Positions 44,193-52,936 of a DNA stretch of 64,000 nucleotides are shown here, in pieces. Numbering within the stretch: position 1 is the first letter of the stretch; each line of letters begins with the position of its first letter. The position numbers and the translations under genes are program-made. The stretch comes from UBA1952 sp965246765 (GTDB lineage Bacteria; Bacteroidota; Bacteroidia; Chitinophagales; Chitinophagaceae). The stretch is from NCBI GenBank assembly GCA_965246765.1, contig CBDFFJ010000004.1:372001-436000 (forward strand). Reading direction: 5' to 3'. The notes below the pieces were generated by a model. The model did no database searches. It was not told where the DNA came from and worked only from the letters and a program-made list of their open reading frames with translations.

Positions 44193-46613
44193 CTACCCAA
44201 GCGGCACCTTCCTTAGCCGCAGACTGTTGAGCACTACGCTGATGCTGCTTGCGGCCATGGCGGCGCCGGCTATCATGGGGTTGAGGAGAAAGCCGTTGAC
44301 GGGAAAAAGGACTCCGGCGGCGAGGGGAATGCCGATGAGATTGTAGATGAAGGCCCAGAACAGATTCTGGCGGATAATGCGCACGGTGTGGCGGGAAAGG
44401 GCGATGGCCTTCGGAATGTCGCGCAGATCGGAGGAGATGAGGGTGATGCCCGCCACATCCATAGCTATGTCGGAGCCGCTGCCCATGGCAATGCTAAGGT
44501 CGGCGCGGGCAAGGGCCTCACTATCGTTGATGCCGTCGCCCACCATAGCCACAACGCGGCCGCTTGCCTGCAGGGCTTTGACGGAATCGGCTTTTTCGGC
44601 AGGCATCATGCCGGCCTGGTAGTCTTCGATCCCCACGCTGGCGGCTACGGCGGCGGCAGTCTGCGCATTGTCGCCCGTACATATTGCGGGTGTGATGCCT
44701 ATGGCACGGAGGCTGCGCACGGCAGCGGCAGAGCCTTCCTTTACCCGGTCGGCAAAGGCCATCACGGCGACGGTTTCTTTATCGGCAGTGGCCCATACCA
44801 CGGTTGCGGCGGCGGCCAGCCACTCATCCGCTTTGAGCGCCAGTGCGGGGGGCAAATGCAGGCCCATCGAGCGGGCGTGTCCGTCGCTAACGATGGTATA
44901 AATGACTTTGCCGTAGCGGGCTGCGATGCCCCTGCCGGGGATGCGCTCAAAGCGGGTAATGGGCATCAGCTCCGCGCCGCCGGCCGCCAGATACCGGCAG
45001 GCAGCCGCGGCCAGGGGATGCTCAGAATGGCGCTCCATGCTATACAGCACCGATGCGTGCTGCGCAATGCCGGCGGCATCTGTCCAAAGGATGCCCGTCA
45101 TCTCGGGCGCGCCTTCGGTAAGGGTGCCGGTCTTGTCCAGGATGATGCTGTCTATGCGGCAGGCGCGCTCCAGGCTTTCCGCGTCTTTTATAAGAATGCC
45201 CTGCTGAGCGCCGCGGCCTATGCCTACCATGATAGCAGTGGGCGTAGCAAGGCCCAGGGCGCAGGGGCAGGCAATCACCAAGACAGTGACCATAGAAAGA
45301 AGGCCTTGCGAAAGTCCATTAGCCCCGCCGGCGGCCCACCATATGCACAGCGTAAGGAGGGCAATGCCCATAACCACCGGCACAAAGACGGCGGCAATCT
45401 TATCCACAAGCTTCTGCACGGGGGCCTTGCTGCCCTGCGCCTCGCGCACCGCGGCTATCATGCGGGCAAGCACTGTATCGCCGCCGGTCTTCTCCGCCCG
45501 AAAGTGCAACGCGCCGGCCTGATTGACGGAGCCTGCCAGGAGCTTGGCACCGGCCTCCTTGCGCAGTGGCAACGGCTCCCCGCTAAACATGCTTTCGTCA
45601 ACGTAAGAGTTGCCCTCCACCACAACGCCGTCCACGGGAATCCGTCCGCCCGGCTTTACGAGGAGCACGTCGCCAGGCCATACATCGGCCACCGGCATCT
45701 CCGCCATATGCCCGCCGGGCCGCACGATGGTAACGGCATCGGGCTGCAATCCAATGAGCTTTCTGATGGCGGAAGATGCCTGGCCCTTCGCGCGCTCCTC
45801 CAGCATCCGCCCCAGCAGCACGAAAGCCACCACTACGGCGGCGGCTTCAAAATACACGTGCGCGGCAAGGCCCCGCCGTTGCCAGACCTCCGGCCAAAGG
45901 GTGTTGAACACAGAAAAGAGATAAGCCACGCCGGTGCTCAAAGCAACGAGGCTGTCCATATTGGCCCGGCCATGCCGCGCCTGCCGCCACGCGTTGACAA
46001 AGAACTGCCGCCCAAAGAATATGACAACGGGCGTAGCGAGCGCCCACATGGCATAGCCGGCAAGGGGGACATCCATGAAGAACATGCTGAGCAGGGCCAG
46101 GGGAATGGCAAATGCAAGGGCTCCGGCGGCGTCGCGGCGAAGGCGCCTTGTGTGTGCGGTATGGAGCGCATCAAGGCTGTCGGCGGCCTCGGGGCTTTCA
46201 TCGGTGATCAGGTCAAAACAAGTACTCCTGACGGCCTTCCGGAAGTCTTCGGCATCAGTGCCGGCCAGGTACTCCAGATTGGCGGTAGCGCCCGCGAAAT
46301 TGACGCCGGCCTTCAGCATGGCGGGCTGCGCGTTGAGCGTGCGCTCCACCCCGATGGCGCATCCCGCGCAGCTCATCCCGGTGATCGGAAAGGTCTTCCG
46401 GGCAGTATCCACTTCTCCACCTGCCTCCCGGATAGCATTGACTGCGGCAGGCAGGGCGTCCCGGGCATCATCCGCTTCTATAAATACCTGGCGGCCGCCA
46501 GCGTCCACCCTTTGCAACCTGATCCCTCTGAGGGCAGCCAGGGCCTTACTAAGAGCAAGCGCATCCGGCGCGGCCTCAGTATTCTTGAGTGGAATGATAA
46601 TATGGTCTGCCAT
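44193..46613 (-). CDS. copA: Heavy-metal translocating P1B-type ATPase (CopA-like, Cu+ exporter)
   Basis: An 806-residue protein with this start. An N-terminal region (about 1-80) looks like a heavy-metal-associated domain but has no CxxC; a second HMA domain does (TGMSCAGC). Eight transmembrane segments are expected. The diagnostic CPC is present (ACPCALGLATPTA), followed by DKTGTLTEG and a SEHPLA motif. It exports Cu+ (less likely Ag+). The ATG at 46613 sits 21 bases after a TTTGC box; alternatives up to 46865 would cross the divergent promoter. It lies divergent from the porin operon. Confidence 0.88.
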   Translation of the reverse strand: MADHIIIPLKNTEAAPDALALSKALAALRGIRLQRVDAGGRQVFIEADDARDALPAAVNAIREAGGEVDTARKTFPITGMSCAGCAIGVERTLNAQPAMLKAGVNFAGATANLEYLAGTDAEDFRKAVRSTCFDLITDESPEAADSLDALHTAHTRRLRRDAAGALAFAIPLALLSMFFMDVPLAGYAMWALATPVVIFFGRQFFVNAWRQARHGRANMDSLVALSTGVAYLFSVFNTLWPEVWQRRGLAAHVYFEAAAVVVAFVLLGRMLEERAKGQASSAIRKLIGLQPDAVTIVRPGGHMAEMPVADVWPGDVLLVKPGGRIPVDGVVVEGNSYVDESMFSGEPLPLRKEAGAKLLAGSVNQAGALHFRAEKTGGDTVLARMIAAVREAQGSKAPVQKLVDKIAAVFVPVVMGIALLTLCIWWAAGGANGLSQGLLSMVTVLVIACPCALGLATPTAIMVGIGRGAQQGILIKDAESLERACRIDSIILDKTGTLTEGAPEMTGILWTDAAGIAQHASVLYSMERHSEHPLAAAACRYLAAGGAELMPITRFERIPGRGIAARYGKVIYTIVSDGHARSMGLHLPPALALKADEWLAAAATVVWATADKETVAVMAFADRVKEGSAAAVRSLRAIGITPAICTGDNAQTAAAVAASVGIEDYQAGMMPAEKADSVKALQASGRVVAMVGDGINDSEALARADLSIAMGSGSDIAMDVAGITLISSDLRDIPKAIALSRHTVRIIRQNLFWAFIYNLIGIPLAAGVLFPVNGFLLNPMIAGAAMAASSISVVLNSLRLRKVPLG

Positions 46614-46831
46614 GCTGCCAAAATCGTTAGCTGCAAAGGTCTGCTGCATGAAGGCGGCAAGCACTACAGGATCATTGAAAAGAATTATGGCGGAGTGACG
46701 CATAACACGCGGTCCGATCCAGACTAGGCCTGAGCGCAGGCAATGTTGCCGGTGGCATAGCCCGGCCATCTGTATTATTTTCCTGATTCTGCAAACCGGC
46801 CTGCATGCACTGACATTTCTTTGCACCGCAA

Positions 46832-48079
46832 ATGAAGCGGGGTGCATTAATACTGTTAGCGGCAATCGGCGTGGTCTGCGACTTCAGTGCCTCCGGACAA
46901 GTACTTACCAAGGCCCAGCAGCTCATCTTCACAGGTGAAGACTCGCTCCAGGCCGGCTTTGACGAGTCGCGCACCGTGCTTTCCGGTTACGGGAGCGCCG
47001 CTTACCAACGGGATTTCAATCTAAAAAAGGGCACGGCTACTCTTGAGCGTGTGGTGTTGTTTGTGGGGCACCAGTTCAACAGAAAGTTTTCGTTCTTCTC
47101 CGAACTGGAGCTGGAAAATGGCAAGGTGGAAGGCGGCGAGCCCAGCGGCGAGATCGCGCTGGAGCAGGCCTACATCCGCTACAACGTGAATCCGCGGCAG
47201 TACTTCGTCGCCGGTCTGTTTATTCCGCGCATCGGCCTGCTGAATGAGAACCACCTGCCGGTCAATTTTAATGGCGTGGAGCGTCCGCTGGTGGAGCAAC
47301 TCGTTATTCCTGCTACCTGGCGCGAGTTGGGCATCGGCTGGTACGGCGCCTTCAACCGCCTTCAGCTCAATGCCGCCATCATGAACGGCCTGAGCAATGC
47401 GGATATGGAGCACGGTACCGGCATCCGCGACGGTCGCGCTGAAGGCTTTTTTGCACCGGTGAATGACATCGCCTTTACGGCTGCCGCTGTTTACACGGCG
47501 GGCGATTTCCGCATCCAGGCGTCCGGCTATGCGGGCGGCACTACCAATGTAAACCCCCGTGCCGCCGATAGCGTTCATCTTGACGGGGGCGCGTTCGGCA
47601 CACCGCTGTTTCTCGGCGAGGCGGATGTAAAGTGGTCGCACGAAGCCCTTTCTGCAAAAGCGCTTGGCGCATTCATTTCCTATCCGGATGCGGGTCGTGT
47701 GAATGTGGCCTATGGGAAAAATCTGCCTGCACAGCTGTACGGTTTTTACGCCGAAGCGGGATATGATGTGCTGTACCATCGCCGGCAGCACAGCAACAGC
47801 ACTGCGCAACTTATTGCTTTCGCGCGCTTAGAATATTTTGATCTCGCTGCGCAGATTCCTGCCCCGCCGCGCGGCATTGAAGACGCCACCCTCGCGCAGC
47901 GCCATGTGATTGCCGGGCTTACGTTCATGCCCATTCCCAACATTGCCATCAAAGCAGATATGCGGCTTACGCAGACCGGCGAGCAGAATCCTGCACTTCT
48001 CATCAATCCCGCGCCGAATGCGCTGCCTTACCGGCAGAACAATACGCTGCTTAATGTCGGCATCGGCTATTCTTTTTGA
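46832..48079 (+). CDS. Outer-membrane porin (phosphate-selective-porin O/P-like)
   Basis: A 415-residue protein with a signal peptide (MKRGALILLAAIGVVCDFSASG) and typical beta-barrel alternation. KFSFFSELELENGKVEGG and EQAYIRYNVNPRQYFVAGLF fit the OprO/OprP-like barrel class, and the last residue is Phe (NVGIGYSF). A -7-like box (TTTCTTTG, about 46813-46820) lies shortly before the ATG. It is the first gene of an operon that continues into the Rieske, imelysin and di-haem genes, which suggests it brings a metal or its complex across the outer membrane. Confidence 0.85.
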   Translation: MKRGALILLAAIGVVCDFSASGQVLTKAQQLIFTGEDSLQAGFDESRTVLSGYGSAAYQRDFNLKKGTATLERVVLFVGHQFNRKFSFFSELELENGKVEGGEPSGEIALEQAYIRYNVNPRQYFVAGLFIPRIGLLNENHLPVNFNGVERPLVEQLVIPATWRELGIGWYGAFNRLQLNAAIMNGLSNADMEHGTGIRDGRAEGFFAPVNDIAFTAAAVYTAGDFRIQASGYAGGTTNVNPRAADSVHLDGGAFGTPLFLGEADVKWSHEALSAKALGAFISYPDAGRVNVAYGKNLPAQLYGFYAEAGYDVLYHRRQHSNSTAQLIAFARLEYFDLAAQIPAPPRGIEDATLAQRHVIAGLTFMPIPNIAIKADMRLTQTGEQNPALLINPAPNALPYRQNNTLLNVGIGYSF

Positions 48080-48087
48080 ACGTCATT

Positions 48088-48522
48088 ATGAAACGCAGCG
48101 AATTTATAAAGCTCTCCTGCACGGGCTGCATACTGAGTGCGGTAGGACTTGTGTCTGTAACCGAATTGCTCTCCTGCGCGCCGGGAGCGGGAATGAAAAT
48201 TTACAACGCGCCGCTGGTCAATAAGCTTATTACTGTGCCGGAGAAGCAGCTTTCCGGAAATGCTGTAACCATTGTGCGCGGTAAGGGTATGGACTACGAT
48301 ATAGCGCTGCGCCGCAGCGCCGAAGCCGGCGTTTACGAAGCCTTGCTGCTGCGATGCACGCACTTCAGCAATCCATTGGTGCAGACCGGTAAAAGCTATC
48401 AGTGCAATGTGCACGGCTCCGAATTTGACACACATGGCAAGGTGCTGAAAGGCCCGGCCGCGAAACCACTTAGCCAGCTGCAATGCAGTGTTGCGGACGG
48501 TAATATCTTAATACACGTTTAA
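48088..48522 (+). CDS. Rieske [2Fe-2S] lipoprotein
   Basis: A 144-residue exported protein. The N-terminus MKRSEFIKLSCTGCILSAVG continues to a lipobox (LLSC, cysteine 30). The Rieske ligands are visible: C90-T-H92 and C106-NV-H109, 16 residues apart. It probably transfers electrons in the periplasm. The ATG at 48088 is chosen over an in-frame TTG at 48076 because it starts 8 bases after the porin stop and gives a normal leader. The adjacent di-haem protein could be its partner, an inference from the operon. Confidence 0.87.
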   Translation: MKRSEFIKLSCTGCILSAVGLVSVTELLSCAPGAGMKIYNAPLVNKLITVPEKQLSGNAVTIVRGKGMDYDIALRRSAEAGVYEALLLRCTHFSNPLVQTGKSYQCNVHGSEFDTHGKVLKGPAAKPLSQLQCSVADGNILIHV

Positions 48523-48541
48523 TCAATTCCCGCAAATATCA

Positions 48542-49606
48542 ATGAAGCGTTTATTCCTGATACCTGTAGCCGTACTGATCCTGTTCGGCGCGTGCAAAAA
48601 GGACGATAATACCCAAACCGCCGACCAAAAGACTATAGAAGGCGCCGTACTGGGCAACTTCGTGGACGGCGTGGCCCGCCCGCAATACAATGACCTATCG
48701 GCGAAGTCGGATGCGCTTTATAACAGCCTTCAGACGCTGCAGACGCAATCTACCGATGCCAACCTTGCCGCAGCACGCACCGCATGGAAAGACATGCGTG
48801 CTGTATGGGAACGCTGCGAGGGTTTCCTCTTCGGTCCGGTTGAGGACGACAACTACGACCCATACATGGACACCTGGCCGACAGACTATGTCCAGATGGA
48901 CTCATTGCTCAACAGCAGTGGCGCGCTGACGCTGGATAATATTCAGAACATAACGCTATCGCTGCGCGGTTTCCATCCGATTGAATACATTCTCTTCGGC
49001 ACGGGCGGCTCACGCACCGCATCAGGCATCACCATACGTCAGAAAGAATACATGATGAGCCTCGCTACCGATCTCCGCACAAATTGCCACGCGCTTGCCG
49101 ATTCCTGGGACCCGGCGAAGGGCGCCTACGGCAGTCTCATCACAACAGCAGGCGCCGCCAGCAGCAAGTATGCCAGCCGCCGCGAGGTATTTCAGGCAAT
49201 GGTGGACGGCCTGACAGGTATCTGCGAGGAAGTTGGCGAAGGCAAAATGGAAGAGCCGTTCGTAGAGCAAAACGCGCAAAAGGTAGAGTCACCTTACAGC
49301 GGTAATTCAACCGTAGATTTTAAGAACAATATCATCGGCCTTCAGAATGTCTATATGGGTCGCTATGCCGCCGATGGCGAAGGCATAAATGACATCGTTG
49401 CCCTGAGCAATGCCGCGCTGGACAACAAGCTGCGGTCGCAGATGGCTGAAGCAATCGCTTCCTTTGATAACATCACGCAGCCTTATGAGCAGGCAATCTT
49501 CAGCCAGCCGAATCAGATAAAGCAGACGCAGGCGAAGCTGGCGGCTTTAAAGACGACTCTGGAAAAAGAGCTGACGCCGCTTATTAACGCTAATATAAAA
49601 GACTAA
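48542..49606 (+). CDS. Imelysin-family lipoprotein (iron-regulated, EfeO/IrpA-like)
   Basis: A 354-residue lipoprotein (signal peptide ends LILFGACKK, cysteine 18). The imelysin metal-binding GxHxxE motif is present (GFHPIEYILFG, residues 143-153). The N-terminal half has FVDGVARPQYNDLSAKSDAL and the C-terminal half IIGLQNVYMGRYAADGEGI, both family-typical. Imelysins bind iron or haem at the outer surface and are often Fur-regulated. It lies 19 bases after the Rieske gene in the same unit. Confidence 0.92.
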   Translation: MKRLFLIPVAVLILFGACKKDDNTQTADQKTIEGAVLGNFVDGVARPQYNDLSAKSDALYNSLQTLQTQSTDANLAAARTAWKDMRAVWERCEGFLFGPVEDDNYDPYMDTWPTDYVQMDSLLNSSGALTLDNIQNITLSLRGFHPIEYILFGTGGSRTASGITIRQKEYMMSLATDLRTNCHALADSWDPAKGAYGSLITTAGAASSKYASRREVFQAMVDGLTGICEEVGEGKMEEPFVEQNAQKVESPYSGNSTVDFKNNIIGLQNVYMGRYAADGEGINDIVALSNAALDNKLRSQMAEAIASFDNITQPYEQAIFSQPNQIKQTQAKLAALKTTLEKELTPLINANIKD

Positions 49607-49657
49607 GAGTCTTGTTTCGCAGACCTTCGCCGACTTTTAACCGTGTTGATGATCCTG

Positions 49658-51046
49658 ATGCGTTCTTATAGAAAATCCCTGCTACTGCTACTGCTCCTGC
49701 TTTCCGGCGGTACGCTGCTCTTCAGCCGCTGCCACAAGGCGCAGGAGTTTGGTGACGAAAATTTTGATGAGCGCCTGAGCGGCGGGGCGGCTACGGTATT
49801 TGACGAATCGTCGCGGGCATTTACAAAACCTGCGCCCGGCCTCAGCGAGCGCGACCTGCGCATTCATAGCATAGGCGATGCCGCTTTTGAGCAGACCTTT
49901 GTCAGCGCGCCCGCCCCGCTGCACGGAGGCTTAGGGCCCATCTTCAACAATGTATCCTGCGTATCCTGCCATCATAACGACGGCAAAGGAACGCCTACGG
50001 CAGGCTTTACCACCTCCTCTTTACTGTTCCGGATTTCCGGCGCGGGCACCGATGAATTTGGCGGGCCAGCGGCAGTACCCGGCTACGGCGGCCAGCTGCA
50101 GGACCAGGCAATACAAGGCTACGCGCCTGAAGGAAAGGTGCAAATCAGCTATACAGGCCAGGTGTTTAGCTATCCGGACGGCACAACTGCGATTTTGCGG
50201 AAACCGACTTATACGCTTTCGCAGACTTATACCGCGATGCCAGCCGGCTGCGCCGTATCGCCACGGCTCGCGCCACCTGTTTTCGGGCTTGGGCTACTTG
50301 AGCTGATTGACGAAAGCACCATGCTGGCAATGGCCGATGAAAGCGATGCGGACGGAGACGGCATCAGTGGCCGACCAAATTATGTGTATGATGCCGAGCA
50401 TGGCCGCCGCGCGGTCGGACGCTTCGGGCTGAAGGCAGGCATGCCAAGCATCTTCACACAGGTTGCCGCGGCCTACAATCAGGATATGGGCATTACCAAC
50501 CGGCTTTTCAAAACAGAAAGCGCGCATGGGCAACCGCAGGCGCCGGTAGATGAAGATGCAGCAGAGCTAGCGGATACGACCTTGCAGGCTGTTGCTTTTT
50601 ACATCAAAACCCTGGCCGTCCCCGCCCGCCGGAATCTGACGGACGCGGCGGTTGTACAGGGCGGGAAGCTATTCAGCCAGCTGCAATGCGCATCTTGCCA
50701 TAAGCCCACGCTGCAGACAGGCGTGGACCTGCGTTTTCCTGCCCTTTCCAACCAGCGGATTCATCCTTTTACCGACCTGCTGCTGCATGATATGGGCGAC
50801 GGGTTGGCCGACAACCGCAGCGATTTTGCCGCCAATGGCCGTGAATGGCGCACGATGCCGCTGTGGGGCCTGGGTCTCTTTGAAAAAACCAACGGCACAC
50901 CCTATTACCTGCATGATGGCCGCGCCCGCAGCGTTGAGGAGGCCATCTTCTGGCACGACGGCGAGGCAGCCAATGCCCGCAAGCAATTCATGGCTCTGAC
51001 GAAGGCAGACCGGGAGGCAGTTATCCGGTTCTTGAAGTCGCTTTAG
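49658..51046 (+). CDS. Di-haem thiol oxidoreductase family protein (DUF1111-like)
   Basis: A 462-residue protein with a long hydrophobic signal peptide (RKSLLLLLLLLSGGTLLFSRC) probably ending in a lipobox. Two haem-c sites are visible: CVSCH (101-105) and CASCH (344-348). Family motifs include PIFNNVSCVSCHHNDGKG, VPGYGGQLQDQAIQGYAPEG and PLWGLGLFEKTNG with the C-terminal LHDGRA. Such proteins occur next to imelysin genes in Bacteroidota and are thought to oxidise substrates or metals in the periplasm. Start codon ambiguous (49643, 49649 or 49658); the last gives the most compact signal peptide. Confidence 0.88.
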   Translation: MRSYRKSLLLLLLLLSGGTLLFSRCHKAQEFGDENFDERLSGGAATVFDESSRAFTKPAPGLSERDLRIHSIGDAAFEQTFVSAPAPLHGGLGPIFNNVSCVSCHHNDGKGTPTAGFTTSSLLFRISGAGTDEFGGPAAVPGYGGQLQDQAIQGYAPEGKVQISYTGQVFSYPDGTTAILRKPTYTLSQTYTAMPAGCAVSPRLAPPVFGLGLLELIDESTMLAMADESDADGDGISGRPNYVYDAEHGRRAVGRFGLKAGMPSIFTQVAAAYNQDMGITNRLFKTESAHGQPQAPVDEDAAELADTTLQAVAFYIKTLAVPARRNLTDAAVVQGGKLFSQLQCASCHKPTLQTGVDLRFPALSNQRIHPFTDLLLHDMGDGLADNRSDFAANGREWRTMPLWGLGLFEKTNGTPYYLHDGRARSVEEAIFWHDGEAANARKQFMALTKADREAVIRFLKSL

Positions 51047-51160
51047 ATGATCGGCACGCTAATGCGAGGCTAACGCACTCAGAATAAGCAATACGGCGGA
51101 ATGATTTGATTGATGAAGCCAGCCACTGTCCCGGACTGATCAGTTATAAATGGCAAAATA

Positions 51161-51176
51161 TACCGTGAACACGGTA
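51161..51176. promoter_or_regulatory. NarL-like 7-2-7 operator, site 1: TACCGTG-AA-CACGGTA
   Basis: A perfect palindrome (16 bp, extending to ATACCGTG...CACGGTAT over 18). The centre at 51168.5 is 31.5 bp upstream of the -7 box of the gene starting at 51225. Its two outward TACC heptamers separated by two bases reproduce the known 7-2-7 arrangement of NarL/LuxR-type response regulators. See findings for the four-site comparison. Confidence 0.7.
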
Positions 51177-51199
51177 TGCAGGCTGCGGGAAGCGCAAAC

Positions 51200-51207
51200 T
51201 ACGTTTG
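51200..51207 (+). promoter_or_regulatory. -7 box TACGTTTG of the 51225 operon
   Basis: TACGTTTG fits the Bacteroidota -7 consensus TAnnTTTG perfectly. It lies 17 bases before the ATG and exactly 31.5 bp from the centre of the 7-2-7 operator. Confidence 0.65.
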
Positions 51208-51224
51208 TGGTTCATAAATCTGCC

Positions 51225-51779
51225 ATGAAGCAATCTTTCGTCCTCCTAATACTTTGCACTTTAATTGCATCTGCATATTCTTCAAGAGCTGCGTCTGAAG
51301 CAGACGACTTTTGCTCTGTGCTGAAATCGCTCGTAGCTACCGCCACCAGCGGCACGACCGCGCTTGCCGCTAATCAGGGCGCGGAGAATTTCAACGGTCC
51401 TTATCGCAAAAATTACAAGCCCGACCTGCACATGTTTTACGACTCAAAAGTCGTGATACCGGGCGCCGTCCAATCCGTCAATTCCATCTGGAACGGCGCA
51501 ACAACTTTTACAGCAATCATGGCCGCCGAGGATGGCGAGTCTGCGGCAAAGAGCACGCATACAGCCCTGCAGGCAAAGGTGGAAGCCTGCCTCATGGCAG
51601 GCGGAGCTACAGTGAAGAAATATGCCAACGGCGCCAACAATATTTTCTACGAGGTAGATAACGTATCTGTGTCGGTGCGCTATAGCTCGCTCGGCGGCAA
51701 TGGAAAGACGCTGGTGTATATGGAGGTGGCAAATATCGCCTCGGTGAATACAGGTTACCGAACGAGCCCTTTCCGCTGA
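51225..51779 (+). CDS. Small exported protein of the 51-60 kb island, unrecognised
   Basis: A 184-residue protein with a signal peptide (MKQSFVLLILCTLIASAYSSRAAS). The frame is open upstream but those codons overlap the operator and -7 box, so the ATG at 51225 is the start. After the leader comes FCSVLKSLVATATSG, faintly like the 'LRAIIDDAATGF' start of the paralogous exported family nearby. Then a beta-rich domain ends in SVRYSSLGGNGKTLVYMEVANI. It is the first gene of a run of four closely spaced genes. Function unknown. Confidence 0.75.
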   Translation: MKQSFVLLILCTLIASAYSSRAASEADDFCSVLKSLVATATSGTTALAANQGAENFNGPYRKNYKPDLHMFYDSKVVIPGAVQSVNSIWNGATTFTAIMAAEDGESAAKSTHTALQAKVEACLMAGGATVKKYANGANNIFYEVDNVSVSVRYSSLGGNGKTLVYMEVANIASVNTGYRTSPFR

Positions 51780-51818
51780 GCCTGATTGCCATTCCACAAA
51801 ACCCGCTGATACCACCCT

Positions 51819-52529
51819 ATGAGACACTTTTATTTCCTTCTGTTTTTTACGTTTTCTACAACAGTTCCGCTTGCGCAAAGCGCTCCCTCAAAACCATTAT
51901 CTGCCGGCGCCGGCAATGCGCCGCAGAATGCTACGGACAAGGAGAATGCCGACCGGGCGCAGTTTGACAAAGAGCTTGCAGATGTAGTAAATGGCTTGAC
52001 GGATGCAGAGCTTGCCGCCAGCAGACCATCAGCGCCGACAGGAGCTAAAGCTGCACCTGCGGCAAAGCCCTCGCCAGCCGAAAAGCGCGCCGCCCGCGAA
52101 GACGCCACCCGGAAGCTGACCGACTACATTTTCTCTCAAATAATGGATGCCGGCGCGCGCGGCGGACTGGAAGAATACAAAGGCAGCTCCGGTGAGCCGC
52201 TACCCGCTGCCGGCGGCACCAAGCCTACATGGGGCTCGCGCACGCAAATACCAGACGCAGACGAGACCATGTGCTTTTACAAGGACAACGGGGTCTTCGT
52301 TATCTGCGGCATTTATAAGAGCGAGCCTGCCGCAGCCGCTGCCCGGCGCGAGGAAGCCCTCGCAGCCCTGCTCAAAAGCATCGCTGAGCGAAAAGGCGGC
52401 ACGGTCTCTACCGACAGTGAAGGCCGCACAGTCTATTTGCTGGGCAAAGGCGGGATGTACTTGAACCGCAGCGCTACCGAAAATGCAGGTGAGGAATATG
52501 TGAGCATCAACGCGCAGGGCCTGGACTAA
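51819..52529 (+). CDS. Exported protein with Ala/Pro-rich middle, unrecognised
   Basis: A 236-residue protein with a signal peptide (MRHFYFLLFFTFSTTVPLAQS), then an Ala/Lys/Pro/Glu-rich linker (about 50-95) and a C-terminal globular part (about 95-236) with ETMCFYKDNGVFVICGIYKS, ALLKSIAERKGGTVSTDSEG and GEEYVSINAQGLD. It follows the previous gene after 39 bases. No recognised family. The linker-plus-domain layout fits a periplasmic or surface protein. Confidence 0.7.
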   Translation: MRHFYFLLFFTFSTTVPLAQSAPSKPLSAGAGNAPQNATDKENADRAQFDKELADVVNGLTDAELAASRPSAPTGAKAAPAAKPSPAEKRAAREDATRKLTDYIFSQIMDAGARGGLEEYKGSSGEPLPAAGGTKPTWGSRTQIPDADETMCFYKDNGVFVICGIYKSEPAAAAARREEALAALLKSIAERKGGTVSTDSEGRTVYLLGKGGMYLNRSATENAGEEYVSINAQGLD

Positions 52530-52536
52530 AAACCGG

Positions 52537-52908
52537 ATGATGCAAAAGCCACTACAGGTTCCCGAGCGTTGGATAAAATGGATTTTGCGCATGGTAGTGG
52601 GCGGCTTCATTGCGCTGGTGCTCACATTCGTTATTGTGTTTGGCCGACTGTATTTCCGAGAGCACGCTGCCAAGGTGGCTAATCTGGAGCTGCATGCAGC
52701 GGTTATAGAGATTGTGCAGCCCGACCATCACGACACGAAATGGTACGTAGCCAGGATGAGCGATGGCAAGCGCATTGTGCTGGAAGATGCCATGCTCGGC
52801 GTATTGAAAGCGGGCGATTCACTTTTTAAGAAGGCGGGCGAAGATTATTACATCATGAAGCAGCAAGGCAATGGAAAGGAAACTCGTATCCGGATTTTTC
52901 AATCCTGA
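52537..52908 (+). CDS. Small single-pass inner-membrane protein, unrecognised
   Basis: A 123-residue protein with one transmembrane segment (about 17-37, ILRMVVGGFIALVLTFVIVF) after a short positively charged cytosolic start, and a soluble domain of about 85 residues (AAVIEIVQPDHHDTKWYVARM, RIVLEDAMLGVLKAGDSLFK). It begins seven bases after the previous stop, so it is part of the same unit. No recognised domain. Confidence 0.7.
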   Translation: MMQKPLQVPERWIKWILRMVVGGFIALVLTFVIVFGRLYFREHAAKVANLELHAAVIEIVQPDHHDTKWYVARMSDGKRIVLEDAMLGVLKAGDSLFKKAGEDYYIMKQQGNGKETRIRIFQS

Positions 52909-52936
52909 GATTGCTTTTAACCACAAACAAAAAACC

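Noticed and set aside
44388..46727. A 779-residue open frame on the plus strand across copA
   Set aside because: It is the antisense of the P-type ATPase gene; the minus-strand frame has all catalytic motifs, and high GC makes long antisense frames common.
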